DNA of 54,737 nt from Candidatus Gastranaerophilales bacterium (GCA_944323655.1 CALUTL010000013.1:1-54737), one strand, 5' to 3'; shown: positions 18,277 to 27,224, counted from the stretch's first letter. Notes: generated by a model not told the origin, from the sequence alone. Made by a program: numbers and translations.

Positions 18277-19275
18277 ATGGATGTAAGTGCAGTAAAGAGT
18301 TATGAAAACAGAAATCCGCTGCAAACGGTAATTAATTCAACCTTGATAGGTGCAGCGGTCGGATATGGCGCAAAGTACGCAATTCCGCTTCAAAAAAGAG
18401 AAAAAAATACTATCAATGCAAGAGCAATTGTTAATGCAAGCAGAAAAGATGTTAACCAGCAAAAAGTTAATTCTTTTAAACTTTTAAAAACAAGAACTCC
18501 TGCTCAAGATGCTTTTATCAAAATGGTCGATACAAGAGATGAGTTTAAATACCCGTCTTTAGGCGAGTTAGCGGAAAGATTGGGCGGAAAAGATACTCCT
18601 TTAGGCAAACAAGTTTTAGAAATAATTAACGGTGCAAGCATTAATGACACTAACCTTGAAAATCTTGCAACAAGACTCGGCGGAAAAGAAGATCCGCTGT
18701 ATAAGCAAATTTTAAATGTTGTCAATGACAGTAACAGTAAAAAAATGAGTTTTGAAGAGCTTGCAAAACGACTTGGAGATGAATCCGCAGATGTAAAACT
18801 TTTCAAACAACTTGCTGGAGATAAAGAAGCTTTCAAAACTCTCACCCTCGACAATATTGTTGAAAAACTCGGCGGTGAAACAACTGATATCGCTAAAAAA
18901 GTAATCGAAATATTCAAAACTAACGACAACAAAGCTCTTGATTTTGAAAGTGTTGCGAATACTTTAGGCAAAAATTCCGATGAAGTTAAAGAACTAAAAC
19001 GAGTTGCAAGATTTAATAACTGTTTTGTTTCAGAAAATATTGACCGCATTGTAAAACAACTTGGCGGAAATGATTCTGCGGCAGGAAAAGAATTCAAACA
19101 AATTATTAAAGATGTGGACAAACAGGCTTCAAAAACCTCCAGAGCATTTTTAAGAGGTGTTCACAAGCATTTAAAAGCAATCCGCTATACGGCTCCGCTG
19201 CTTATAACAGGTGCAGCAGCAGGTTTTGCAGCCGGATTCTTACACAATTATTTATCGCACAAAACCGAAGCATAA
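18277..19275 (+). CDS. Membrane protein with six exact 32-residue tandem repeats
   Basis: The 332-residue protein has a hydrophobic segment near residues 19-37, a polar linker, a repeat region at about 93-284 and a C-terminal hydrophobic Ala/Gly-rich segment at about 306-324. The repeat has the pattern hydrophobic-x2-hydrophobic-A-x-x-LGG followed by a helix. The LG pairs fall at residues 102, 134, 166, 198, 230 and 262, exactly 32 apart. I know no named family with this register. It resembles alpha-solenoid or two-helix repeat proteins, which would suit protein-protein contacts. It has its own promoter at 18083. Confidence 0.8.
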   Translation: MDVSAVKSYENRNPLQTVINSTLIGAAVGYGAKYAIPLQKREKNTINARAIVNASRKDVNQQKVNSFKLLKTRTPAQDAFIKMVDTRDEFKYPSLGELAERLGGKDTPLGKQVLEIINGASINDTNLENLATRLGGKEDPLYKQILNVVNDSNSKKMSFEELAKRLGDESADVKLFKQLAGDKEAFKTLTLDNIVEKLGGETTDIAKKVIEIFKTNDNKALDFESVANTLGKNSDEVKELKRVARFNNCFVSENIDRIVKQLGGNDSAAGKEFKQIIKDVDKQASKTSRAFLRGVHKHLKAIRYTAPLLITGAAAGFAAGFLHNYLSHKTEA

Positions 19276-19294
19276 TATAAATAGCAAGTAAACT

Positions 19295-19345
19295 AATAGT
19301 CAGAATAAAGCAGGGCGCCCCACCAAACGTCCTGTTTTGACTATT
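19295..19345. other. Hairpin-forming intergenic element
   Basis: Arms AATAGTCA (19295-19302) and TGACTATT (19338-19345) pair perfectly, with an inner CAGG/CCTG helix. On the plus strand it is followed by A-rich rather than T-rich sequence, so it is not a textbook terminator in that direction. It may be an mRNA 3'-end structure for the 18277 gene. Confidence 0.4.
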
Positions 19346-19462
19346 AATAAAAAAATCTACAGAAGTAATTCTCAAGAGTGTAGAAAAGAATTTTTGAATA
19401 CGTTATAATGTAACAATAAAATTTAGGGGTAATATATAGTTTTAAAAAAGGAGAAGGATTAC

Positions 19463-19624
19463 ATGAAAACTGCAACTAAAAAGGATGTGAGATCAGGGAA
19501 GGTCAGATCAAAATTTAATGATGAGTTTGAAAAGTATCTTAAAGCTCAGTGCTTAAAAACAACGTTCAACGGAATTGAACTAGAGACATTCTCCTGGTAC
19601 AAAAAAGTTTTAGGTCTTGTATAG
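19463..19624 (+). CDS. 53-residue conserved-looking small protein
   Basis: An ORF of 53 codons starts at an ATG preceded by AAAAAAGGAGAAGG, an excellent ribosome binding site 7 bases away. A TATAAT box occurs at about 19404 and a strong terminator follows 21 bases after the stop, so it looks like a complete small transcription unit. The product is basic at its N-terminus (KTATKKDVRSGKVRSK) and amphipathic after it (FNDEFEKYLKAQCL), with one Cys and one Trp. I do not recognise it. A small nucleic-acid-binding or regulatory protein is possible. Confidence 0.65.
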   Translation: MKTATKKDVRSGKVRSKFNDEFEKYLKAQCLKTTFNGIELETFSWYKKVLGLV

Positions 19625-19645
19625 TGTTTATTTAATAAACAAAGA

Positions 19646-19680
19646 GTCCGGCAAAAAAAATTAACCGGACTTTTTGTTTT
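19646..19680 (+). terminator. Intrinsic terminator after the 53-residue ORF
   Basis: GTCCGG (19646-19651) pairs with CCGGAC (19665-19670) around an A-rich loop and is followed by TTTTTGTTTT. It ends just before the convergent M29 aminopeptidase stop codon. Confidence 0.85.
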
Positions 19681-19691
19681 GCGTGTTTTTT

Positions 19692-20798
19692 TTAAATAAT
19701 AAATTTTCCGTTTTCATAAATTAAGGCTTCATCAGCATAAATTTTGCCGCCGTTTTTCATACCCTTAATCAAATCCCAGTGAAGTCCTGAGATATTTTTC
19801 CCGCCTGTTTCAGGATATGATGCGCCTGCTGCCATATGAATTGCGCCGCCAATTTTCTCATCAAATAAAATATTTCCTGTTATATCCTGAATGCAATCGT
19901 TTGTACCGATTGCAATTTCACCGATTCCGCGGGAGCCTTCGTCCATATCAAGCATTGCGTTTAGAAAATCTTCGCCTTTATCGGCTTTTGCTTTGATAAT
20001 CTTTCCGCCCTCAATCCACAGGTGAACCCCATGAGCTTCATTGCCGCGATAAAGCTGCGGAAAATCAAAATAAATTTCTCCGTTAATTCCGTCTTCCACA
20101 GGAGATGTAAAAACTTCCCCGTCAGGATAATTGTTTAAACCCGAACAACTTATCCATTTCCTGCCTTCTACATTAAATGTTATATCAGTTCTGTCACCTG
20201 TTATTCTGACTTTTTTTACATTGTTCAGATAATTTGCCCAGGCAGTTTGTTTTTCATCCATTTCTTTTAACTTTGCAACCGGATCATCTAAATCAAGATA
20301 GCAGGCTTTAAAAAGAAAATCCGAATATTCATCAAATGACATTTTCGCTTCCTGCGCTAAGGCGTGAGTCGGAACATCTGCTATAACCCAGCTTGCCTCC
20401 CCGTTTGCAGAACGAGTCAGGAGCTTTTCCGATAACGGTTTTGTCGCTGCTGATCTTCTTGCAAGTTTTTTCATATCTGCTCTCGCCATATTTTTAGTGT
20501 TTAAAGGCCCGCCAATTGAAATAAATTTGTCTACCGTTTCATATTCTAATTTTATAATCGGATCTATATAATCCAACTGCTCATCTGATGCGTATTTTAT
20601 AAAAGTATCAGACAAATCTTCAATCGAAGTTCTAACAATCGGATGACCGCCACGCTCAAGAACTCTTTTATACACAGCTTTTACAAGGTCTTTTGTGTAA
20701 ACACTTGTTCCTCTTATTTGAACTAAATCACCCTTTTGAACATTCGTCGAATAATCTACCAAAACTTTTGCATATTTTTCCCAAATCGGATTTTCCAT
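19692..20798 (-). CDS. M29-family metallo-aminopeptidase
   Basis: The 368-residue protein matches the thermophilic-type aminopeptidase family M29 (AmpS/PepS/aminopeptidase T), two-metal cytosolic exopeptidases. Characteristic segments are the N-terminal YAKVLVDYSTNVQKGDLVQI, WISCSGLNNYPDGEVFTSPVED, GEIAIGTN, GGAIHMAAGASYPETGG and SGLHWDLI. These hold the metal-binding Glu, His and Asp residues. It lies at the end of the minus-strand lpx cluster, but a terminator at 20884-20922 separates it from lpxA, so it is probably transcribed alone. Confidence 0.9.
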   Translation of the reverse strand: MENPIWEKYAKVLVDYSTNVQKGDLVQIRGTSVYTKDLVKAVYKRVLERGGHPIVRTSIEDLSDTFIKYASDEQLDYIDPIIKLEYETVDKFISIGGPLNTKNMARADMKKLARRSAATKPLSEKLLTRSANGEASWVIADVPTHALAQEAKMSFDEYSDFLFKACYLDLDDPVAKLKEMDEKQTAWANYLNNVKKVRITGDRTDITFNVEGRKWISCSGLNNYPDGEVFTSPVEDGINGEIYFDFPQLYRGNEAHGVHLWIEGGKIIKAKADKGEDFLNAMLDMDEGSRGIGEIAIGTNDCIQDITGNILFDEKIGGAIHMAAGASYPETGGKNISGLHWDLIKGMKNGGKIYADEALIYENGKFII

Positions 20799-20883
20799 AA
20801 TTTCCCTCTTTTATTTATACTTATATATTTTATTCTACAACTTTTATGTTTTTCATTATACAACAATTTATTTTTTACTTTCT

Positions 20884-20922
20884 AAATAAAAAAGAGGATT
20901 TAACAAAAATCGCTAAATCCTC
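20884..20922 (-). terminator. Terminator of the lpx cluster
   Basis: GAGGATTTA and TAAATCCTC form a perfect 9-bp stem (20894-20902 with 20914-20922). Read on the minus strand it is followed by TTTTTTATTT. It lies 48 bases after the lpxA stop. Confidence 0.85.
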
Positions 20923-20970
20923 AATTATTTACTTTCAAAAACTGCGCTTATGGAACAGTTTTTTAATTAT

Positions 20971-21780
20971 TTATTCTTCACTCTCCAAAGATCCAAGTCC
21001 TGATTTGTGTGACTTTAATAAAACTCCGCGTTTTGATGTCTTTATAAATTCTATCATCTTTTCTATATAAGGATTCATCGGAATTTCCGCTTTTATTTTT
21101 TCAATCGCTTGAGTTGTGTTGTATTCTTCTGAAATCAAAAGTTTGAAAGCTTCATTTGTCGCAGTTCTTATTTCCTGAGAAATCCCTCTGCGTTTCATTG
21201 CAATTACGTTTAATCCGCGCGGTACAGGCGGTCTGCCATCACCCTTTGAATACGGCAAGATGTCCTGACGTGATGCTGAAAATCCGCTTATTATCGCCAT
21301 ATCGCCTATTCTTATATTTTGGTGAAATACACTCATACCGCCAACAAATGCCCCAAAACCAACGTGAATATGCCCGCCTAATGTTACAAGGTTTGCAAGA
21401 ATTACTTCATCCTCTAAAACGCAGTTGTGCGCAACGTGAGAACCCACCATAAGCAAACATTTCTTACCGATTCTTGTCGTAAAATCTCCGCAAGCGGCTC
21501 CTCTGTGTACAGTTACATTTTCTTTGATTATTGTACCGTCGCCTATTACAACCTTTGTCGGCTCGCCTTTGTATCCCAAATCCTGAGGCTCTGAACCTAT
21601 CGTTGCAAATGGTGAAATCGTACAATTTGCACCTATTTCCGCAAATTCTATATGTGCGTTTGAAATTACTCTCGTTCCGCTTCCGATTTTTACGTTCTCA
21701 CCTATTACAACGTACGGCCCGATAATCGCATCTTCCGCTATCTCTGCCGTCGGGTGTATAATCGCTGTCTTGTCTATCAT
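20971..21780 (-). CDS. lpxA: UDP-N-acetylglucosamine O-acyltransferase
   Basis: LpxA catalyses the first step of lipid A synthesis, moving a 3-hydroxyacyl chain from ACP to UDP-GlcNAc. The 269-residue protein is a left-handed beta-helix of hexapeptide repeats (IHPTAEIAEDAIIGPYVVIG onward). The catalytic His fits VTVHRGAA or VGSHVAHNCVLED, and the Gly-rich helix wall is followed by the usual C-terminal helical domain. AGAGGT precedes the ATG. It is the last gene of the rfaE2-lpxD-lpxC-fabZ cluster, but two unrelated genes lie between it and fabZ. Confidence 0.94.
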   Translation of the reverse strand: MIDKTAIIHPTAEIAEDAIIGPYVVIGENVKIGSGTRVISNAHIEFAEIGANCTISPFATIGSEPQDLGYKGEPTKVVIGDGTIIKENVTVHRGAACGDFTTRIGKKCLLMVGSHVAHNCVLEDEVILANLVTLGGHIHVGFGAFVGGMSVFHQNIRIGDMAIISGFSASRQDILPYSKGDGRPPVPRGLNVIAMKRRGISQEIRTATNEAFKLLISEEYNTTQAIEKIKAEIPMNPYIEKMIEFIKTSKRGVLLKSHKSGLGSLESEE

Positions 21781-21849
21781 TTGTTACCTCTCTTTGTTTA
21801 TTATGTGTCAATTATAGTACAAAGTAAGGCGTTCAACAATATTTTTATA

Positions 21850-23454
21850 TTATTTTAATATGAAGTTGTGATATGACATTGCCATCTGAAAACTTTCATC
21901 CAATGAATTGTTCAAAATATCTATTATTTCTTGATTCTTTGATTGGCTGGCCATGTAATATAAACTTATAAAATCATTTTGCGCTTCATTAGTTGATTGA
22001 ATCTTATAAGCTTTACCTGATTTTTCTATATTACTACCGCTTAACAATAAAGCATAATCGTATAATTCTTTAAATATTTTAGGTTTGGATTTTAAATCTA
22101 ACTCGTGCAAATCTCCAAATACTTTTATTATCGCTATTTGATATGTATCTGCCATAACATTTGCAATAACTGTGTTATCCGTATATTTGGTCATCAATTC
22201 TTGCGCAAATTCATCTATATTACTCGTCTCTAAATATGGATTAAATTTGGTATCAAAATTTAACTTTTCTAATGGATAATTTGCCTTTTTGGCAATATAT
22301 TGCGTCAATAATGTTGGGACTGTTCGTATTGTATAAAAAGTTTCATTTTCTTCTTTTACCTTCTTCCAAGCATATTCCATATTTTTTGAAAATGATTTTC
22401 TTGCCCATTCGTTAACTCCCCAAAATTGCTTCATCGCTTTTGACTGCTCTTTGGGCATATCAACAGGATTGTTTTCTGGTTTAAACGAATTAAAACCTCT
22501 ACTCTTCATAAATTTTGAAAGCTCTGATTTTATTCTGTCTGCTCCGAATATATTCCAAGCTTTGTTCAGTACTCTGGTAAGCTCTTTTGATTTTTCAGGG
22601 TTTTCACGATAAAATCCTTTCATTTTCTCAGACATATCGTAAATTCTTTCGGGATTTTCCTGATAATATCTTTTTAACCCTTCTGAAATATGTTCTCTGT
22701 GTTCTTTTGACAGAGGCCCGCGCGGAATGTATATCGGCTCACCTAATTCTCTTGCTTTTTTATCCAGCGCAAGACGGCGTTTGTAGGTCATTTCTGCGGT
22801 TAATCTTGTATTGTATTCCGTATCGGAGAATTTTAATATATGACCGTAATCTCTGCTTTGTGTCGGAATTTTAAATTTTTTCATTGTATAGTAAATATCT
22901 TTGCCGTTTGCATACTTCTTTAAGTCATTTAATGAAAATCCTTCGCCATAATACAGTTTGAGCAGCTGTAATGCCAAATCTTCATCTTTATCAAAATATT
23001 CAAGCTTGCCGCTCTTTACATCTTCTCCAAATGAGTTTTTACTAAACTCTACTTCTGAATCTGATATTACCTCTGCAAATTCAGGAAATCTTCGCTTTAC
23101 TTCTTCCAATGAATTAAAATTTTTTATTGATTCATAATACTTTTTATGAATATCTATAAGAGTATATTTCGCTTTGTTACCCGTTTCTAAAATCATTCCC
23201 GCCCATTCTCGAATGTTTTTCGGATAAATCTGAATGTTTCCTTTTTCCGCAAGTTTATCAAGATTGGCAATCGTCTCAGCCAGATTTAAACTGTAACCGC
23301 CCATAAAGCTCAAATATTCTTTAGTTGACGGCAATTTACCTTTATATATAGGGCTTATTGAACTTTCCGAATTTTGTTGTAATTTTTCTTTATTTTTAAT
23401 CGTATATTCATTATTTTTTGCAAAAATTGCAGGGGTAATGTAATGTATTTGCAT
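21850..23454 (-). CDS. Unknown 534-residue protein with NUMOD3-like repeats, inside the lpx cluster
   Basis: I do not recognise a full-length family. The N-terminus contains YLSFMGGYSLNLAETIANLDKL (residues 48-68 region), a segment that looks lineage-specific. Residues 249-290 contain two tandem units, SEGLKRYYQENPE and SEKMKGFYRENPE, preceded by LSKEHREHI. This resembles the NUMOD3 DNA-binding motif found beside homing-nuclease domains, but no GIY-YIG or HNH domain is visible. The rest is mostly helical, Lys/Glu-rich and cytosolic-looking. A GGAG site precedes the ATG. It starts 59 bases after the gene upstream and ends 69 bases before lpxA, so it is probably co-transcribed with lipid A genes. 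Confidence 0.72.
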   Translation of the reverse strand: MQIHYITPAIFAKNNEYTIKNKEKLQQNSESSISPIYKGKLPSTKEYLSFMGGYSLNLAETIANLDKLAEKGNIQIYPKNIREWAGMILETGNKAKYTLIDIHKKYYESIKNFNSLEEVKRRFPEFAEVISDSEVEFSKNSFGEDVKSGKLEYFDKDEDLALQLLKLYYGEGFSLNDLKKYANGKDIYYTMKKFKIPTQSRDYGHILKFSDTEYNTRLTAEMTYKRRLALDKKARELGEPIYIPRGPLSKEHREHISEGLKRYYQENPERIYDMSEKMKGFYRENPEKSKELTRVLNKAWNIFGADRIKSELSKFMKSRGFNSFKPENNPVDMPKEQSKAMKQFWGVNEWARKSFSKNMEYAWKKVKEENETFYTIRTVPTLLTQYIAKKANYPLEKLNFDTKFNPYLETSNIDEFAQELMTKYTDNTVIANVMADTYQIAIIKVFGDLHELDLKSKPKIFKELYDYALLLSGSNIEKSGKAYKIQSTNEAQNDFISLYYMASQSKNQEIIDILNNSLDESFQMAMSYHNFILK

Positions 23455-23513
23455 TTGGGGTTCTCCTTGTCTGAAAATATAAAACAGGTAAACTATTTTT
23501 TTTGCGCAATTTT

Positions 23514-24674
23514 TTAATTTGTTAAACTTTTATATGCTATCCAAGCTGACATTGCATGCTGAACATAGTCAATTCTTATTTCTTTATCAATGTTTTTTGC
23601 CTCCGGCTTGTCCCAATCCGGACTTGCAGGAACACCGCCTTCGTATTTCCCTTTTTTAACCTGCCTTTTCGCTAAAAATTCCACTCCTGCTTTTAGCGAA
23701 TATGCAAGTTTTTGTTTTAAAACCTTATCATCCAAGCATTGATACGCTGCAATTAATCCTTCCATATTCGTCGCATTTCCGCATAATGATCGGTTTATCG
23801 TAAAAGAACCGAATTTTTCATCTCTTGTGTTCAAATTCTGCTTCGCTATTATCGCCTTTACATTTCTTTCCGCAAATTTTCGCATCAAATCTCGCTGAGG
23901 AGAATTCATTGCATTATCAGGTGTTGCAAAAAGCTTTTGTGTCGCAAGCATTCCCCAATGATCAAATTTTAAATTCGCACTTCCTTTTTCTTCAGCATTT
24001 TCTGCCAGTCTAAATAAACCTTTTTTCGCTGCTTCAAGCCACTGCGGATTTTTGTCAAATTCATACAAATATAAAAGCCCTAAACAAGCTTCGCCGGGAT
24101 AAAATCGTGCCGCATTTATATTTGATTTTTCTTTTTGAATTACTAAATAACTTGGCCAAAAATCTCCTTTTGAAGTTTGCATAAATATTATAAAATTTGC
24201 AAGCTTTTCCAGTATATGTTTCGGTACTTTATTTTCCGGCAAAAGATTGGATAATGCACATAACGCTAATCCCGCTCCCCCTGACGTCGCAAAGATTAGG
24301 CCCTCCTCTGTCGGCTGAGACAATAAGCCGTACATATCTTTATTTACTTTTCTTATGTAAGTCTTTATTAAATACTCCGAACCTAATAAGCGTTTATTAT
24401 GTAAAGCGGTCTTGCCTAAAAGCCTCTCGCATAAATACATTGAATATAAAGTGCCCGCATGACGTAATGTTCCGTATGATTTGCCCGAATATTTCTTCTT
24501 CGGATTTAAATTGTTCTGGTATACAAATTTCCCCTCGGAATCCATATTTTTTGAAATATAAATCAGTGCAAGAATTATAGCATTCTCAAGCTCATCCGAA
24601 GACTCCGGAGTAATTTCTATGCTATCCTTCTTCTTATCAAAAAAATTAGAAAGTATGGGAAACGGGTTTCTCAT
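23514..24674 (-). CDS. Unknown alpha/alpha-toroid-like protein, inside the lpx cluster
   Basis: The 386-residue protein has repeated pairs of amphipathic helices with Gly-rich turns: LRHAGTLYSMYLCERLL, SGGAGLALCALSNL, FYPGEACLGLLYLYE and MEGLIAAYQCL, then a segment ending YVQHAMSAWIAYKSL. The pattern fits an (alpha/alpha) toroid, as in terpene cyclases, lanthionine synthetases or glycan-processing enzymes. The FYPGEA segment followed by W-L-A-A recalls carbohydrate-active members, but no catalytic residues can be assigned. There is no signal peptide. It begins 36 bases after the fabZ stop, so it very likely belongs to the same operon, and an envelope role is inferred from that. Confidence 0.7.
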   Translation of the reverse strand: MRNPFPILSNFFDKKKDSIEITPESSDELENAIILALIYISKNMDSEGKFVYQNNLNPKKKYSGKSYGTLRHAGTLYSMYLCERLLGKTALHNKRLLGSEYLIKTYIRKVNKDMYGLLSQPTEEGLIFATSGGAGLALCALSNLLPENKVPKHILEKLANFIIFMQTSKGDFWPSYLVIQKEKSNINAARFYPGEACLGLLYLYEFDKNPQWLEAAKKGLFRLAENAEEKGSANLKFDHWGMLATQKLFATPDNAMNSPQRDLMRKFAERNVKAIIAKQNLNTRDEKFGSFTINRSLCGNATNMEGLIAAYQCLDDKVLKQKLAYSLKAGVEFLAKRQVKKGKYEGGVPASPDWDKPEAKNIDKEIRIDYVQHAMSAWIAYKSLTN

Positions 24675-24710
24675 ACTTTCTATTATACGCAGAACTGTTT
24701 AAATTGTCTA

Positions 24711-25163
24711 TTATTTTAATGCAAATGTCATATCGGCTTCAACACATACCTTGCCGTCAACTTTACCGATACCATGTGCTTTGCATACAGGGCCTTTAAC
24801 TTTCGTTAATTCAACTTCCATTTCAAATTTATCTCCCGGGCGAACTATATTTTTAAATCTTACACCGTCTACTCCGGCATAAAGAGTTAATTTCCCTTCA
24901 AATTCAGGCATCATCATTAAAATGGGAGCTGAACACTGTGCCATTGCTTCTAACTGCAAAACTCCGGGCATTATCGGATTTCCGGGGAAATGCCCCTGAA
25001 AAAACTGCTCATTCATCGTTAGGTTTTTGTATCCCTTTGCATATTTCCCGGGCACACATTCTGTTATTCTGTCTACTAACAAAAACGGAAACCTGTGCGG
25101 TAACATCTCCATTATCTGTACTGTATCAAATGTTAAAACCTTTTCTTCTGCTATTTCTGTCAT
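24711..25163 (-). CDS. fabZ: 3-hydroxyacyl-ACP dehydratase FabZ
   Basis: FabZ dehydrates 3-hydroxyacyl-ACP in fatty acid elongation and competes with LpxA/LpxD for that substrate, which explains its place among lpx genes. The 150-residue hot-dog protein has the catalytic His in FFQGHFPGNPIMPG and the Glu in LQLEAMAQ. RFPFLLVDRI is the usual N-terminal signature. An AGGAGAG site precedes the ATG. It follows lpxC after 15 bases. Confidence 0.96.
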   Translation of the reverse strand: MTEIAEEKVLTFDTVQIMEMLPHRFPFLLVDRITECVPGKYAKGYKNLTMNEQFFQGHFPGNPIMPGVLQLEAMAQCSAPILMMMPEFEGKLTLYAGVDGVRFKNIVRPGDKFEMEVELTKVKGPVCKAHGIGKVDGKVCVEADMTFALK

Positions 25164-25178
25164 TTTTATCTCTCCTGT

Positions 25179-26054
25179 TTATTTACATTCAATTAACTTA
25201 TCTTTTAGCATTCTTGCCGTTTTTACATGAACCGCATGACCTGCTTCTTTTACTAATATCTGGCATTTTAAATTTAATGGATTAACTCCTGTTAAATAAA
25301 AATCACCGATTAAATCCAGAATTTTATGTTTGACAGGCTCTAAATCGCTTTTTAAAGGCGAAGTATACCCCTCATCCTGTAAACCTAAAGTGTTATCTAT
25401 GTTTACTCCTCGTGCAAACCCTAGCATCTGAAATTTCTTTAAATCTTTGTAAAACCCGAATGTCCTTGCCTCTATTATTTCTTCTTTTTGCTTGGGGTTA
25501 TAAGAAACCCAGCGGCGATTTAAATCCGGATGCTCGTAATTTACCGCGTATGAAATATAAAGTTCATCTGACGGTAACACCACTAGACTTGTTTTTCCGT
25601 TTATATAATATACAGGTTCTTTTACCGTATACGTTTTTTTCTTTTCAAAAAAGTGCTTTTCAATTCCCGCTTTTTCAAAAAGCTCAACCCACTGTTTTGA
25701 GCTTCCGTCCAAGGCAGGCACTTCTTCTTCTGTCATATAAATATCTATACTGTCTATTCCGCAAAATGCCAACGCTGCTGTCAAATGCTCGGTTAACATC
25801 GCTTTGTGTTTTTTATTGCCCAAAACTACGCAATGGTCAGTTGATAAAACATTATCAACCTCTGCTTCAAACGGTTCTGTTTTACCGTCTTTGCATAACT
25901 TCTCCAAATCATCACGGCTTATATCAGCACTGCCCTCTTTATTTATAAAATATCTGATTTTTCCGCTCGTTGAAGGGAAAAATTTTACGGAACACGGCTT
26001 GTTTTTCATCAAACCGTGTCCCTGAATTGTTGTTTCTTTAAGAATTGTGGTCAT
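25179..26054 (-). CDS. lpxC: UDP-3-O-acyl-N-acetylglucosamine deacetylase
   Basis: LpxC is the zinc deacetylase that commits the pathway to lipid A. At 291 residues it is close to the usual 300. Zinc and catalytic residues are visible: His in MLTEHLTAAL (the first zinc ligand), EVPALDGSS, His and Asp in VKHKILDLIGDFYL (the HxxxD zinc pair) and His in AGHAVHVKTA (general acid). The ATG lies inside the lpxD coding end (17-base overlap), which suggests coupled translation. Cyanobacteria usually fuse or adjoin lpxC and fabZ; here they are separate adjacent genes. Confidence 0.95.
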   Translation of the reverse strand: MTTILKETTIQGHGLMKNKPCSVKFFPSTSGKIRYFINKEGSADISRDDLEKLCKDGKTEPFEAEVDNVLSTDHCVVLGNKKHKAMLTEHLTAALAFCGIDSIDIYMTEEEVPALDGSSKQWVELFEKAGIEKHFFEKKKTYTVKEPVYYINGKTSLVVLPSDELYISYAVNYEHPDLNRRWVSYNPKQKEEIIEARTFGFYKDLKKFQMLGFARGVNIDNTLGLQDEGYTSPLKSDLEPVKHKILDLIGDFYLTGVNPLNLKCQILVKEAGHAVHVKTARMLKDKLIECK

Positions 26055-27141
26055 TATTTACATTTTCCTCAAATTCTTTTAAAAGCGGTTCATATTTTCT
26101 GAACTTTGCAAAAATTTCCTGTGCATCTTTCATTGTCTTTAACTGCTTGATAAAGTCTTTTCTCGGCATTGCAGGAATTCCGACAATTATTGATTTTTCG
26201 GGGAATGATTTTGTCACACCAGCTTTTGCCGTTACAATTGAATCCGAACCGATTTCAATATGATCTGCAAGACCTGCCTGACCTGCAATTACCACTCTGT
26301 CACCGATTACGCAGCTTCCCGCAATTCCGACCTGTGAAACAATTAAACAACCCTGACCGATTTTGCAGTTGTGGCCTATCATTACAAGGTCATCTATTTT
26401 TGTATTATCGCCTATTGTGGTGTTTTCTATTGTTCCTCTGTCTATCGCCGTATTTGCACCGATTTCTACGTTGTTTCCAATTTTTACGGCTCCGATTGAC
26501 GGTATTTTAAATATTACATGTTTTTGATTAGATTCTTTAATTTCTCCGTCTTTTCTTGCCTGTTCTATATTGTCAGGATTTTCGGTTACAAAACTGAACC
26601 CGTCGGCTCCTAACGAAACACCGTGATGTAGAATTACATCATTTCCGACCTCAACCCTGTCACCTATATTTACGCCGGGGTGGAAGAAACAGTTTTTACC
26701 AATCTTTGCGCCCCCGCCTATGTAGGAGTTTGCTAAAATCTTTGTATTATCACCTATTACTGCATCGTGTGATATTACTACATTCGGCCCAATTTGTACA
26801 TTTTCGCCCAATTTCGCACTTTCATGAACCACTGCTGTCGGATGTATTCCTTTATTTACTTCCGGTGCTGTATAGAATACATTTAGAAGTTTCATCATCG
26901 CAAGACGTGGACGCTCTACTTCGATTGTAGTTAAACCGTCAATTTGAACTCCCAAAGGCACAAGTGCCGCTTTCGCTTTTGATTTTGCAAGATTTGCAAT
27001 TTCTTCCTCACCTAACGCAAGCGCCAAAGTGTTTTCGTCTGACAACAGAGGCGGTGCAATCTGCGAAATTTTTACGTCCTGAGATTTTGTAAGCATTCCG
27101 CCTACAATTTGTGAAATTTCTTCAACAGTAAAAGTTTTCAT
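26038..27141 (-). CDS. lpxD: UDP-3-O-acylglucosamine N-acyltransferase
   Basis: LpxD adds the second acyl chain in lipid A synthesis. The 367-residue protein has an N-terminal uridine-binding domain followed by a long hexapeptide left-handed beta-helix (from IHPTAVVHESAKLGENVQIG). GHNCKIGQGCLIVSQ holds the conserved catalytic-region His. The family-typical IDRGTIENT is also present. An earlier in-frame ATG exists at 27162, but AAAGGAG lies 8 bases before the ATG at 27141, which I therefore prefer. It follows rfaE2 at 83 bases and overlaps lpxC. Confidence 0.94.
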   Translation of the reverse strand: MKTFTVEEISQIVGGMLTKSQDVKISQIAPPLLSDENTLALALGEEEIANLAKSKAKAALVPLGVQIDGLTTIEVERPRLAMMKLLNVFYTAPEVNKGIHPTAVVHESAKLGENVQIGPNVVISHDAVIGDNTKILANSYIGGGAKIGKNCFFHPGVNIGDRVEVGNDVILHHGVSLGADGFSFVTENPDNIEQARKDGEIKESNQKHVIFKIPSIGAVKIGNNVEIGANTAIDRGTIENTTIGDNTKIDDLVMIGHNCKIGQGCLIVSQVGIAGSCVIGDRVVIAGQAGLADHIEIGSDSIVTAKAGVTKSFPEKSIIVGIPAMPRKDFIKQLKTMKDAQEIFAKFRKYEPLLKEFEENVNNDHNS

Positions 27142-27224
27142 AAGCTTATCTCCTTTATACATTATTCTTTTTAATTCTTTTTATTTATGCCTGTTTCATA
27201 TCCCTGAATTTCGGCATCTTTGCT

